A program made the translations under genes and the position numbers. Of a stretch of 64,000 bases of DNA, positions 38,181 through 47,426 are shown one piece after another. Source of the stretch: Terrimicrobiaceae bacterium. GTDB taxonomy: Bacteria; Verrucomicrobiota; Verrucomicrobiia; Chthoniobacterales; Terrimicrobiaceae. Under the pieces are notes generated by a model. That model saw only the letters and a program-made list of their open reading frames with translations. It was not told the origin of the DNA and made no database searches. Position 1 is the first letter of the stretch, and each line of letters starts with the position of its first letter. The stretch spans positions 62,001 to 126,000 of the forward strand of contig JAGYIV010000014.1 in assembly GCA_018402345.1 (NCBI GenBank), given 5' to 3'.

Positions 38181-38531
38181 TCAGCGGGGTGGTTGCTGGC
38201 CTGCTTTGGTCGAGGGGGTATCGAAGCGGAAAATGGTTTCACCTTCCTTCATGACACCGATTCTGTCGCGGGCGATGATCTCGACATATTCGGGATCGTT
38301 TTCGAGCAGGTGGACTTCGCGGCGGTGGAGGGCGCGCTGGGCTTCCTCGCTGCGCAGGACGGCTTGTTCCTCTTCGAGTTGGCGGGCCAGTTCCTTGCGG
38401 GTCTCGATTTCGGGGTAGAAAAGGAATGAGCCGAGCAGGGCGACACCTGCGAGGATGAGGGCGATGAGTGCGCGGTTGGCCTTGTGCCAGTGTTCGGACT
38501 TGCGGCGACGTTGCGAGCGGAGTTGAGCCAC
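38181..38531 (-). CDS. FtsB/DivIC-like septum formation initiator
   Basis: 116 residues: a basic cytoplasmic tail, one membrane helix (residues ~21-39), then a periplasmic coiled coil (RKELARQLEEEQAVLRSEEAQRA, shortened: leucine/glutamate heptads from ~45 to 75) and the family end ENDPEYVEIIARDRIGVMK. It should bind FtsL and FtsQ in the divisome. Divergent from the RND operon. Confidence 0.85.
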   Translation of the reverse strand: MAQLRSQRRRKSEHWHKANRALIALILAGVALLGSFLFYPEIETRKELARQLEEEQAVLRSEEAQRALHRREVHLLENDPEYVEIIARDRIGVMKEGETIFRFDTPSTKAGQQPPR

Positions 38532-38624
38532 GTCTTATCCCTACTCCTGTGGGCGGTCGGATATCCAGCCGTGATTTTGAAAAATGAAGCATCCTTGCCA
38601 AGTTGTGCGACGTTGCTTAGCCAC

Positions 38625-39665
38625 ATGCCCATGTTTCACCGCCGCACAAAGCGTGCATTGCTTGGATTCCTCGCTCTCGGGCTCGTGGTGGCGGGCGTGG
38701 TGGCAGGTATGAACCGGTATCTGGACGCGCAGAGGGAGAAGCGCCGCAGCGAGGTCGAGCGCAAGGAACTCCTTGCTCCTCCGCCTGTGCCAGTGGTGAT
38801 CGAGTCGATGCCACTCGAGCGGGTGCGCAAATTCACGGCGGCGCTCGAACCTTGGATGAGCGCGGATGTGCCTGCGGAGGTCGCGGGCAGGGTGGTGGAG
38901 GTTTTTGTCGAGGCCGGCGACAGCGTGGTGTTGGGCGATAGTCTGGTGAGGCTGGATGCCACCCGTGCACAGATTCTCCTCGATGCCGCCGCGCTGCGCC
39001 TCTCAGAGACCGAGCGGCTCTTGAACGAGGCGGAGCGGCTGCGCGATGTGAAGGCGATTTCAGCGACGGCCTACGAGACCGCGCTATCCGAGGCGCGGAT
39101 CGCGCGCGCGGCATTTGCCGAGGCGAGGGACACCGTGGAGCGGCATACTGTGAAGGCCCCGTTTGACGGCACGGTCAATGCGCGTCTGGTGGATGTCGGC
39201 GATGCGGTGAATGTGAACGAGCCTGTGGTCGAGATGGTGGATTTGAAAACATTGCGCGTGGAACTTTTTGTCAGCGAGAGCGACCTGCCGGCGTTTCCCC
39301 CCGGCGCGACGTTGCCGTTGAGGCTTGTGTCTGGCAGGGCAGGGCAGCTTGAGCCTGTGGTGCGCTTTGCAAGCCGCTCGGCAGATCCCGCGACGCGTCT
39401 GTTCAAGGTCGAGGCCGTGCTTGAAAACACAGAGCACAATTTACCCGGCGGCATCCAGGGACGAGTCGATGCAGTAGTGCAGGAATTTCCGCCGGGGCCG
39501 GTGGTGCCTGCGGTGGCGGTGCGTTTCGCCGGCGCGGATGCGATCGTGGTCAAGGACACGCCCGAGGGGCCAAGGTCTGTGAAAATCAAGGTCGGACCCG
39601 AGATCGACGGCAAGTTTCCGGTGCTCGAGGGTCTTCAACCCGGAGACAAGGTTTACATCCAGTGA
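38625..39665 (+). CDS. RND efflux system periplasmic adaptor (membrane fusion protein)
   Basis: 346 residues with an N-terminal membrane anchor (~residues 12-30). The biotinyl-lipoyl-like halves are seen at VPAEVAGRVVEVFVEAGDSV and TVKAPFDGTVNARLVDVGD, separated by a helical hairpin, and followed by a beta-barrel region. There is no lipobox Cys. It links the inner membrane RND pump to an outer membrane channel; no TolC-like gene is nearby. The stop overlaps the GTG start of the pump gene. A second ATG at 38631 is possible. Confidence 0.9.
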   Translation: MPMFHRRTKRALLGFLALGLVVAGVVAGMNRYLDAQREKRRSEVERKELLAPPPVPVVIESMPLERVRKFTAALEPWMSADVPAEVAGRVVEVFVEAGDSVVLGDSLVRLDATRAQILLDAAALRLSETERLLNEAERLRDVKAISATAYETALSEARIARAAFAEARDTVERHTVKAPFDGTVNARLVDVGDAVNVNEPVVEMVDLKTLRVELFVSESDLPAFPPGATLPLRLVSGRAGQLEPVVRFASRSADPATRLFKVEAVLENTEHNLPGGIQGRVDAVVQEFPPGPVVPAVAVRFAGADAIVVKDTPEGPRSVKIKVGPEIDGKFPVLEGLQPGDKVYIQ

Positions 39666-42600
39666 AACTGTCCGAGTGGAGCGTCAACAATCGCGTGGCG
39701 GTGAATCTGCTGTGCGTGTTCTTGCTCGTGGCGGGCTGGATGACCGCGACCTCGCGGCTGAAGCTCGATCTGTTCCCCGATGTGTCGACGAATTTCATCC
39801 AGGTCACCACGCTGGATCCCGCGACGAGTTCGGCCGAGGAGATCGAGCGCACGATCACAGTGCCGATCGAGGTCGAGCTGGCGAGCGTGGAGGGAGTGAA
39901 AAAAATCCGCTCGTTCTCCGAGGACAACTTTTCGAACATTTTCATCGAGGTCGAATCCACGATCACAAACATCGACCCTGTGTTGAACGAGGTCCGTCAG
40001 GCGGTGGACAAGGCAAAGGCGAGATTGCCCGCGACGATCGAGCCGCCGGTGATCGAGGAGTTCGACATCCCCTTCCCGCTGGTCACGTTCACGGTCTCCT
40101 ACCCGGCGGACTTCGATCCGATGACGATCCGTCAGCAGCTCGAGCGGCTGGAGCGGAAGCTGCGTATCATTCCAGGTGTCTCGGCGGTGCTGGCCGACGG
40201 ACTCGACCGCCGCGAGGTGTGGGTGGAACTCGATCCACACAAGCTCGAGGCAGCGGGTCTTTCGATCGAGCAGGTCACCGAGGCGGTGCGGCGCAAAAAC
40301 ATCAATGCCGTCGGCGGACGCCTCGACGCCGCAGGCGGGCAGCGCGTTGTTCGGTTGATCGGAGAGATCACCTCGGCGCAGGAACTCGCCGGCACGGCGA
40401 TCCCCCTGCGCGGCGGTGGCACAGTGCTTTTGAGGGATCTGGCCACCTTTCGCGACACCACGGAGGAGCCTCGCACCATGGGGCGCGCGGACATGCTGCC
40501 CGCGGTGACCTTCACGATCATCAAGAAAAAGGGGGCGGATGCGATCAAAACGGTCCAGGCATGCCGGAAGGCGTTTACCGAGGGCGTGCAAGACCTGCCG
40601 CCGGAGGTCGAAACCCGCGCGCTTAGCGACACCACGCGCTTCATCAAAGTCCGCATCAATACGGTCGTCCAGAACGGCGTGCAGGCGCTCCTGCTGGTGA
40701 CCGTGCTGTTGTTGCTCATGTTGAACTGGCGGTTGGCGCTGCTTGTGGCGGTGGGTCTGCCGATTTCCTTCGCGGGGACGATGCTCGTGCTCCAGGCCTG
40801 CGGCTACACGATCAACCTGCTTTCGCTCTTCGGCATGATCATGGCGCTCGGCATGGTGGTGGACGACGCGGTGGTAATGGCGGAAAACTCCTACCGGCAC
40901 TTGCAAAACGGAATGAGTCCCCGCGAGGCCGCGATCCGAGGGGCTTCGGAGGTCTTTTGGCCGGTGCTCGGAAGCGTGGGCACGACGGTGGCTGCGTTTC
41001 TGCCGTTGATCTGGGCGGACGGAATCATCGGGAAGTTTCTCATGATCGTGCCTGTCGTGGTGATTTCGGCGCTCGTCTTCTCGCTGGTGCAGGCGTTCAT
41101 TGTGTTGCCGAGCCACCTGGCGGATTTTGTGAAGCGGGGGAAATCCGCCGCCGAGCTTGCGGCCATGCCACCGGCCACCGGCTTCGCGCGCATTCCGAGG
41201 CTGGTGCGGACGACCTACCGCGACATGCGCGATGTGGTGGATTCGGGGTTGCGCGGGGTGATCGGGTTGTATCTGCATCTGCTGACCATCGCGCTGCGGT
41301 GGCGGTATGCGGCGGTCGGCTTGTTTTTCCTTCTGTTGGTCGGTGCCGGCGGATTGGTGGGAGCGGGGTTGGTGCCATTCAAGTTGTTCTCCACCGATTT
41401 CGCCGATCTGATTTTCGTGAAGGCCGAGCTGCCTGCCGACTACAGCCTGAAGCAGACCTCTCAGGCGGTCGCGCGGCTCGAGCGGCGGATCGCGGAGGTT
41501 CTGCCTGCCGATGACGTGCTGGCGCTCGTGACACGCATCGGCGCGCGGTTCGATCCGACGAACGACTTTCTGGAATACGGCACGAACCTCGCGCTCGTCA
41601 CAGTCGATCTGGACGAGGAGAACCCCGCGTGCCGGAAGGCCTCGGAGATCGCGCGCAGCCTGCGGGGGATCATCAAGGAGTTTCCCGAATTTGTGCAGCT
41701 CGAGGTCAAGGTCGAGGAGGGCGGACCTCCGGTGGGGCGGCCTGTGAATGTCGAGTTGAGCGGGCCGGATTTTTCCGGGTTGCTCCTTGTGGCCGACAAG
41801 ATCGGCGCGCGGCTTGCAGAGATTCCCGGCGTTTACAACGAGGGCAATGATTTTCCACGCGGCAAAACCGAGTTCCGCGTGCGTGTGGATGCCGCCCGCG
41901 CGGGCGAGTTGGGATTGGATGCGACAAGTGTGGCGCGCGCGCTGCAGGGGGGATTTTTCGGTCTCGAGGCCGATCGCATGCGCTGGGGGAACGAGGAGGT
42001 CATCCTGCGCGTGAAGCTCGCCGAGTCGGTCTCGCAGGATCCCGAGCTGCTTCACGGCTTGCGATTGATGAACAACGAGGGGCGGCCTGTCGCGCTCTCG
42101 AGCGTGGCGACGATGGAGAGTGTCACCGGCGTGTCGCGGATCAAGCGCACCAACCAGGAGCGCTTGGTCACTGTGTCGGCGGATCTTGACAGCCGACTCA
42201 CGACTTCGGCCGAGGCGAACCGCATCATTTCCGAATGGCTCCCGGGTATCCTCGCCGAGCACCCCGGCGTGCGCGCCGCGCTCACTGGCGAAAACGAAGA
42301 CAGCGAGCGCAGCATCGACAGCATGAAATTCGCCGCGGTCGTCGCCATGCTTCTCATTTATGGCTTGCTGGCGGTGATCACGAATTCCTTCCTGCAGCCG
42401 GTGGTGATCATGTCGGTGATTCCCTTCGGCATCGTGGGGGTGATTCTTGGACTCTTGCTGGTTGGAAAACCGATGGGGCTCATGTCGATCATGGGCACGG
42501 TCGCCCTCGCAGGTATCGTGGTGAACAACTCGGTGGTGTTTGTGGATTTCATCAATCAATACCGCTCAAAGGCTCTGAAAGCGCACGTCGGAGTTGCATC

Positions 42601-42871
42601 CTCCGGCATGCGCTGGCGCTCGATCATGCATAGTGCTGCGCTGCGCTTCCGGCCGGTTTTTCTCACCAGCGCCACGACGGTTGCGGGGTTGATGAGTCTG
42701 GCGTTCACCGCTTCCGGGCAGGAACAGTTCCTGGCACCCATGGCGCAGGCGATTGTTTTCGGGCTGACCTTCGCGACGTTGATCACACTGGTATTGATTC
42801 CCTGCCTCTATGCGGTGCTTGACGACTGGAACGCTCTCGTGGCGCGCTGGTCGTCCGCCGAACCGCGCTGA
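39662..42871 (+). CDS. RND family efflux transporter permease
   Basis: 1069 residues from a GTG overlapping the adaptor stop by 4 nt. RND architecture: TM1 (NRVAVNLLCVFLLVAGW), the large first periplasmic loop, TM2-6 with ALGMVVDDAVVMAENSYRH, a soluble connector, TM7, a second large loop and TM8-12 with AGIVVNNSVVFVDFIN. The Asp pair in VDDAVV and the NNSVVFVDF region match proton-relay segments. It would export drugs, lipids or other hydrophobic compounds by proton antiport; the specificity is unknown. Confidence 0.93.
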   Translation: MKLSEWSVNNRVAVNLLCVFLLVAGWMTATSRLKLDLFPDVSTNFIQVTTLDPATSSAEEIERTITVPIEVELASVEGVKKIRSFSEDNFSNIFIEVESTITNIDPVLNEVRQAVDKAKARLPATIEPPVIEEFDIPFPLVTFTVSYPADFDPMTIRQQLERLERKLRIIPGVSAVLADGLDRREVWVELDPHKLEAAGLSIEQVTEAVRRKNINAVGGRLDAAGGQRVVRLIGEITSAQELAGTAIPLRGGGTVLLRDLATFRDTTEEPRTMGRADMLPAVTFTIIKKKGADAIKTVQACRKAFTEGVQDLPPEVETRALSDTTRFIKVRINTVVQNGVQALLLVTVLLLLMLNWRLALLVAVGLPISFAGTMLVLQACGYTINLLSLFGMIMALGMVVDDAVVMAENSYRHLQNGMSPREAAIRGASEVFWPVLGSVGTTVAAFLPLIWADGIIGKFLMIVPVVVISALVFSLVQAFIVLPSHLADFVKRGKSAAELAAMPPATGFARIPRLVRTTYRDMRDVVDSGLRGVIGLYLHLLTIALRWRYAAVGLFFLLLVGAGGLVGAGLVPFKLFSTDFADLIFVKAELPADYSLKQTSQAVARLERRIAEVLPADDVLALVTRIGARFDPTNDFLEYGTNLALVTVDLDEENPACRKASEIARSLRGIIKEFPEFVQLEVKVEEGGPPVGRPVNVELSGPDFSGLLLVADKIGARLAEIPGVYNEGNDFPRGKTEFRVRVDAARAGELGLDATSVARALQGGFFGLEADRMRWGNEEVILRVKLAESVSQDPELLHGLRLMNNEGRPVALSSVATMESVTGVSRIKRTNQERLVTVSADLDSRLTTSAEANRIISEWLPGILAEHPGVRAALTGENEDSERSIDSMKFAAVVAMLLIYGLLAVITNSFLQPVVIMSVIPFGIVGVILGLLLVGKPMGLMSIMGTVALAGIVVNNSVVFVDFINQYRSKALKAHVGVASSGMRWRSIMHSAALRFRPVFLTSATTVAGLMSLAFTASGQEQFLAPMAQAIVFGLTFATLITLVLIPCLYAVLDDWNALVARWSSAEPR

Positions 42872-42875
42872 CGCC

Positions 42876-44483
42876 ATGTGGCAGATGCTGTCCTCACTAC
42901 TCGGCGGGTCGGGGTTGTTTTTGCTCGGCATGGTTCTGCTGACCGACGGGGTGAAATCCTTCGCCGGATCGACGCTTGGCGGGGCGTTGTTGCGATTCAC
43001 CGGCACGCCGGCGAAGGCCTGTTTTTCAGGGATGCTGGCGACATTGCTGGTCCAGTCCTCGAGTGCCACGACAGTGACGGTGATCGGATTTGTGAGCGCC
43101 GGGCTGCTGACATTTCCCCAGGCGCTCGGGGTGGTCTTTGGCGCGAGTCTCGGCACGACGGGCACCGGGTGGCTGGTTGCGTTTCTGGGGTTGAAAATCA
43201 ATCTTGGCGCCCATGCGTTGTTGATGGTCTTTGCCGGTGCCGGCATGCGTCTGTTTGGGCGCGGCCGGTGGAGGCCCGCGGGAATGGCGCTGGCCGGGTT
43301 TGGGTTGATTTTCGCGGGTGTGGATGCTCTCGAGCATGGCATGGCGGGGCTTGCGGGGGAGCTGTCGTTGGCGGCATTGCCCCCTGGAGGAATCGGCGGG
43401 CGTGCCGCGGCGGTGCTCGCCGGGCTCGTGTTGACGCTGGTCATGCAATCCTCGAGCGCGGCGATTGCCGCCACCATGGCCGCGCTTCAGGCGGGAACGG
43501 TGAATTTCGAGCAGGCGGCGGGTATCGCGATCGGGGCGGCCATCGGCACCACGGTCACCGCCGCGCTTGCGGCGGCGGGGGCGGGCACTCCAGCGAAACG
43601 CACCGCGCTGGCGTTTGTGGTGTTCAATCTCTGCACCGGTATCATCGCACTTGTGGCGTTGCCGTTGTTTCTGCGCTTGCTTCCCGAGGTTCTGCCGCGC
43701 CTCGGCCTCGACTCGGGCCCCGAGGCGCTTGCGGCGTTTCACACCACATTCATCGCGGTGGGTGTGGGCATTTTTCTGCCACTCGTGCACCCCTTTGCGA
43801 AAGTCGTCGAGCGCCTCCTGCCGGAGAGGGGTCCGGCACTCACGAGGCACCTGGATGTGCTGCTTCTCCAAACGCCGAGTGTCGCCATCGAGGCATCGGG
43901 AAAAGCGCTACGGGAGACCTCGATCGAGACGTTCCGCCTGATCGGGCTTGAGCTACGCGACACCGTGCCCATGGAAGGGCTCAAGGAGAAAGCCGCCCTG
44001 CTGAACGCGGCCGTGCGCGACATCGAGGAGTTTGTGGCGGCCATTCCGTCCACCAATGGGGGCCGCCCGCTGGCGATCCAACTGCACGTGATTGATCATC
44101 TTGTCCGTCTCCAATCCAGAATCCTGCCGGCGGATGCGATCAGGCGGGTCTTGCGAACCGAGTTGCTCCGTGAGGCCGTGTCGCTGACGGAGACCCTCTT
44201 GCTGGAAGCCGCCGCGGGCTTGAATGGCAAAGCTCCCGAGGGCTGGGACGAGCGTGTGCGTGAGCACTCCACGGCGCTTGCCACCCTGCGCAAGGTCGGC
44301 CGCACCCGTGTGTTGGATGAAAGTGGAACCACATTGGCCCCCGAGGACATCCTCGAACGCCTCGATGCCATGCGATGGCTCGACCGGGTCGGCTACCATG
44401 CCTGGAGAATCTGCCACCATTTCTCAACCCCCGCCACGGATGTCGCGTCACCCCGCGACGAGGAATGCCATCCCGACGATTGA
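42876..44483 (+). CDS. Na/Pi cotransporter family protein with PhoU-like C-terminus
   Basis: 535 residues. Two inverted QSSS repeats are present, LVQSSSATTVTVIGFVSAG and VMQSSSAAIAATMAAL, as in NptA/PNaS-type sodium-phosphate carriers. About eight or nine membrane segments fill residues 1-320; residues 340-520 form a helical PhoU-like cytoplasmic region. The start at MWQMLSSLLGGSG is 4 nt after the RND gene, so they may share a transcript. Substrate is probably phosphate, though some relatives are exporters or have other roles. Confidence 0.9.
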   Translation: MWQMLSSLLGGSGLFLLGMVLLTDGVKSFAGSTLGGALLRFTGTPAKACFSGMLATLLVQSSSATTVTVIGFVSAGLLTFPQALGVVFGASLGTTGTGWLVAFLGLKINLGAHALLMVFAGAGMRLFGRGRWRPAGMALAGFGLIFAGVDALEHGMAGLAGELSLAALPPGGIGGRAAAVLAGLVLTLVMQSSSAAIAATMAALQAGTVNFEQAAGIAIGAAIGTTVTAALAAAGAGTPAKRTALAFVVFNLCTGIIALVALPLFLRLLPEVLPRLGLDSGPEALAAFHTTFIAVGVGIFLPLVHPFAKVVERLLPERGPALTRHLDVLLLQTPSVAIEASGKALRETSIETFRLIGLELRDTVPMEGLKEKAALLNAAVRDIEEFVAAIPSTNGGRPLAIQLHVIDHLVRLQSRILPADAIRRVLRTELLREAVSLTETLLLEAAAGLNGKAPEGWDERVREHSTALATLRKVGRTRVLDESGTTLAPEDILERLDAMRWLDRVGYHAWRICHHFSTPATDVASPRDEECHPDD

Positions 44484-44571
44484 CGCGCCATTCGCAGAGG
44501 AACCAATCGGAGGCTTCATATCTGTGCTTTTTAAATAATAAAATCATGATTGCAAATGAAATGATGCTTAT

Positions 44572-44832
44572 ATGCTTTTTATTAGGACCACGGTAACGCT
44601 CGATCCTGATGTCGAAAAACTCCTTCACGAAAGGCAATACCTAACGAAAAAGACATTTAAAGCCGTGCTGAACGATGCGCTTCGCGCTGCCCTCGGCCCT
44701 CCGCAAAAAACTCTACCAAAGTTGATTCCGCCAACCCCGATGGGTCTGCGCACCTGGATCGACCCGGGCGGTCTCTCTGAACTTGCCGACGAACTCGAAG
44801 CCGAAACGTATCTCGCATCCCGTCCGCGTTGA
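44572..44832 (+). CDS. VapB-like antitoxin
   Basis: 86 residues. The N-terminus (RTTVTLDPDVEKLLHERQ, then TFKAVLNDALRAAL) looks like a ribbon-helix-helix DNA-binding domain; the C-terminal half, Pro- and acid-rich, would bind the toxin. It ends 3 nt before a PIN-domain toxin gene. The 60-90 nt upstream are distinctly AT-rich compared with the rest of the window, which may mark the promoter or recent arrival. Confidence 0.8.
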   Translation: MLFIRTTVTLDPDVEKLLHERQYLTKKTFKAVLNDALRAALGPPQKTLPKLIPPTPMGLRTWIDPGGLSELADELEAETYLASRPR

Positions 44833-44835
44833 GGC

Positions 44836-45264
44836 ATGGTCATTCCCGACGCCAACATCCTTCTCTATGCCACGGATCAGGATTGCAGCGACCACGAAGC
44901 CGCTCTCGCATGGTGGTCAAAACCTCTTCAAGGCGTTGAAGAGGGTGGGCTTTGTGCGACTGTTGCGTTTGCTTTTGTGCGCCTCTCCACAGACCGCCGG
45001 GTTTTTCTGAGACCGCTTTCGGCGAGGGATGCGTGTGCCCGTGTCGAGAGTTGGTTGGAGTTTCCAAATGTGACTTGGCTAGACGCAACCGCAGAGGATT
45101 TCGCCACAGCCTCACGGTTTCTGGAGACCGCCGGCACGGCAGGAAATCTCACTACTGAGGCCCAGATCGCCGCCATCGCCCAACGCGTCGTTGGGACCAT
45201 CATTTCCTGTGACCAGGCTTTTGCCCGCTTTTCGGGAATCGATTGGCACGATCCCCTTCGGTAA
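44836..45264 (+). CDS. VapC-like PIN-domain toxin
   Basis: 142 residues. The PIN start VIPDANILLYATD (Asp5) is intact, as is CDQAFARFSGIDW near the end. The middle acidic positions are changed: the usual Glu in the second helix reads AFAFVRLST, and the usual Asp before AAIA reads TTEAQIAAIA (Glu for Asp). The subfamily with FVRLST..RVF normally lacks that first Glu, so RNase activity may remain. It ends 23 nt before the convergent rho stop. Confidence 0.85.
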   Translation: MVIPDANILLYATDQDCSDHEAALAWWSKPLQGVEEGGLCATVAFAFVRLSTDRRVFLRPLSARDACARVESWLEFPNVTWLDATAEDFATASRFLETAGTAGNLTTEAQIAAIAQRVVGTIISCDQAFARFSGIDWHDPLR

Positions 45265-45287
45265 ACCGCCAGAAATGGGCGCTTGGA

Positions 45288-46709
45288 TCAGCCGGGGAGG
45301 TTTTTGAGCAATTCGGCGTTGGTGGGGTATTTGCGGATAAAGAAGAGGAGGCGCTCGATGGCTTCGATGGGTTTGTGGCCTGCGAGGCCGCGGCGGATGA
45401 CGCTGATTTTGTGGAGGTCCTCCTCGGAGATGAGGAGTTCCTCGCGGCGGGTGCCGGATTGGAAGATATCGACGGCGGGGTAGATGCGCTGGTCGCTGAT
45501 CTTGCGGTCGAGGACGATCTCCATGTTGCCGGTGCCTTTGAACTCCTGGAAGATGAGGTCGTCCATGCGGCTGTTTGTCTCGATGAGGGCGGTGGCCATG
45601 ATGGTGAGGGAACCGGCCTCCTCGGTGTTGCGCGCGGCGGCGAAGAGTTTGCGGGGAATCTCGAGGGCGCGTGCGTCGACGCCGCCGGACATGGTGCGGC
45701 CTCCACCGCCCATGGCGTTGTTGAACGCGCGGCCGATGCGGGTGAGCGAGTCCATGAGCACAAAGACGTCCTTGCCCATTTCCACGAGGCGCTTGGCGCG
45801 TTCGATGGCGAGTTGCGCGATGCGGGTATGGGTTTTGACATCCGAGTCGTTCGAGCTGGCCATGAGTTCGGCAGTCGGGACGGTGCGGCGGATTTCGGTG
45901 ACCTCCTCGGGGCGTTCGTCGACAAGGAGGATGATGAGTTTGATCTCGGGGTGGTTTTTGACCACGGCGTCGGCGATATGCTGGAGGAGGGTGGTCTTGC
46001 CGGTGCGCGGCGGTGCCACGATGAGGCCGCGCTGGCCCTTGCCGACGGGGGAGACGAGGTCGATGACGCGCGTGGTGTAGCGCTCGGGGACTGTCTCGAG
46101 TTTGATGCGCTTGTTCGGGTTGACGACCATGAGTTCCTCGAACACGGGGAGCGGCGGAAATTGCTCGGGGTCGCCGCCCTCGATCTCGGTGAGCTTATAC
46201 ATTTGCGGTCCGCGATTGCCCCGGCGGATTTCGCCTTTGACCCAGATGCCGTCGCGCAGGCCGTATTTCCTGACGAGTTCGGGGGTGACAAAGATGTCGT
46301 TGTTCGACTGGGTGAAATTGCGGCGGGACTCGCGGAGGAATCCAAAGCCTTTGCCGGAAACCTCGACGATGCCCTCGGCGTAAACGATCGGAGCCGGTGG
46401 GGGAGGCGGGGCTTGTGGAGCGGGGGCAGGCGCCGGAGCGGCTGGGGCAGGAGTCGGCGGAGCCTCCTGAGGCTGTGCGGGAGCGGGTTCGGGGGACTCG
46501 GCGGGCGCTTCGGAATCGACGGACGGCAAGGTGGCCGCCGGTGTGGCTTCGGGCTGTTCGGCGGTGGGCGTGTCGGCGGACTTCGCTTTGCGGCGAGTGC
46601 GGCCGAGGCGTGGGGTGCGGGTGGTGCGCTTGCGGCGCGGAGTTGCTTTTTCGGCTGCCGCCGGTGTGGCTTGATCCCCGTTGTCCGGGGTTTGCTGTTC
46701 TTCGGTCAT
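45288..46709 (-). CDS. rho: Transcription termination factor Rho
   Basis: 473 residues. The first ~110 are low-complexity: a basic RRKRTTRTPR patch, then Ala/Pro/Glu-rich sequence. Then comes the RNA-binding cold-shock-like domain (GKGFGFLRESRRNF), Walker A APPRTGKTTLLQ, Walker B VDERPEEVTE, and the Q/R-loop region VLMDSLTRIGRAFN and SGGVDARALEIPRK. It is a hexameric RNA helicase ending transcription. The N-terminal extension replaces the short helical domain of E. coli Rho; similar insertions are common in high-GC phyla. Divergent from yajC. Confidence 0.97.
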   Translation of the reverse strand: MTEEQQTPDNGDQATPAAAEKATPRRKRTTRTPRLGRTRRKAKSADTPTAEQPEATPAATLPSVDSEAPAESPEPAPAQPQEAPPTPAPAAPAPAPAPQAPPPPPAPIVYAEGIVEVSGKGFGFLRESRRNFTQSNNDIFVTPELVRKYGLRDGIWVKGEIRRGNRGPQMYKLTEIEGGDPEQFPPLPVFEELMVVNPNKRIKLETVPERYTTRVIDLVSPVGKGQRGLIVAPPRTGKTTLLQHIADAVVKNHPEIKLIILLVDERPEEVTEIRRTVPTAELMASSNDSDVKTHTRIAQLAIERAKRLVEMGKDVFVLMDSLTRIGRAFNNAMGGGGRTMSGGVDARALEIPRKLFAAARNTEEAGSLTIMATALIETNSRMDDLIFQEFKGTGNMEIVLDRKISDQRIYPAVDIFQSGTRREELLISEEDLHKISVIRRGLAGHKPIEAIERLLFFIRKYPTNAELLKNLPG

Positions 46710-47040
46710 GGATTGAGTGTCTCGAGGAATTTTCGCTGCCTTGCCGGTGATCCGGACCTGCTAAAAATTCCTGCGTGAAGGTGTGTCGGGGATGATCGGG
46801 AAGCTCCTACGAGACGTGGTGGAGGAAGTTCGACGAATCCTGCGACGGGTGTGTCAGTCAGGGCTGCGGCGCGGGTTGTGTGTTCTGCGCTGGGGCGGCC
46901 CCAAGAATGCCGACACTCAAGCCGCGCCTGTTCGGCTTGTCAATGCCATATTCTTCGGCGGCGGGGATTTTTTGCGCCGTGGTGTTCTCCCGATCAGTCT
47001 TGCAATGACTTCGGGCCCCACTATCCTTCGCCGCTCAATT
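46710..47040. other. Divergent intergenic region between rho and yajC
   Basis: 331 bases that should hold both promoters and possibly a rho leader. An in-frame extension of yajC reads through part of it from 46783, but the reading is basic and Arg/Gly-rich and unlike YajC proteins, so it was not taken. No terminator hairpin or known riboswitch was recognised. Confidence 0.4.
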
Positions 47041-47382
47041 ATGAAACTCGCCGATCTTCTCCTTCTCGCGCAGGCCGCTCCCGGCGCGCCGCAACAGCCG
47101 AACCTCTTCATGTCGATGATGCCGCTGATCTTCATCTTCATCATCTTTTACTTCCTCCTCATCAGGCCCCAGCAGAAAAAAGCCAAGGACCACGCGAAAC
47201 TGGTCGAGAGCATCAAGACCGGTGACGCCGTGGTCACGAACGCCGGCATCCATGGCGTGGTGACGAACGTGAAGGAAAAGACGGTGCTGATCAAAATCGC
47301 CGACAACGTGAAGGTCGAGTTCGACCGCGCGGCGGTGGTGACGGTGGTGAAGTCGTCCGACACGGAGGCGAGCGCCTCCTGA
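47041..47382 (+). CDS. yajC: Preprotein translocase subunit YajC
   Basis: 113 residues: a single membrane helix (MPLIFIFIIFYFLLIRPQQ, residues ~28-46) and a soluble domain with KTGDAVVTNAGIHGVV and VKVEFDRAAVVTVV. It associates with SecDF-YidC. The start at MKLADLLLLAQ was chosen since upstream in-frame sequence is not conserved. It precedes secDF by 44 nt, the usual arrangement. Confidence 0.94.
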   Translation: MKLADLLLLAQAAPGAPQQPNLFMSMMPLIFIFIIFYFLLIRPQQKKAKDHAKLVESIKTGDAVVTNAGIHGVVTNVKEKTVLIKIADNVKVEFDRAAVVTVVKSSDTEASAS

Positions 47383-47426
47383 CAATGGCCGCAGGGTGGT
47401 GAACGCCCTGCCAAGTTTTTCTCAAT

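Noticed and set aside
39653-42559. 968-codon open frame on the minus strand
   Set aside because: It is fully antisense to the RND pump, which has clear family motifs; the reading is His/Arg/Gln-rich and matches no fold. High GC leaves long antisense frames open.
46783-47040. N-terminal extension of yajC
   Set aside because: The reading is Arg/Gly-rich and unlike YajC; the ATG at 47041 gives the normal protein.
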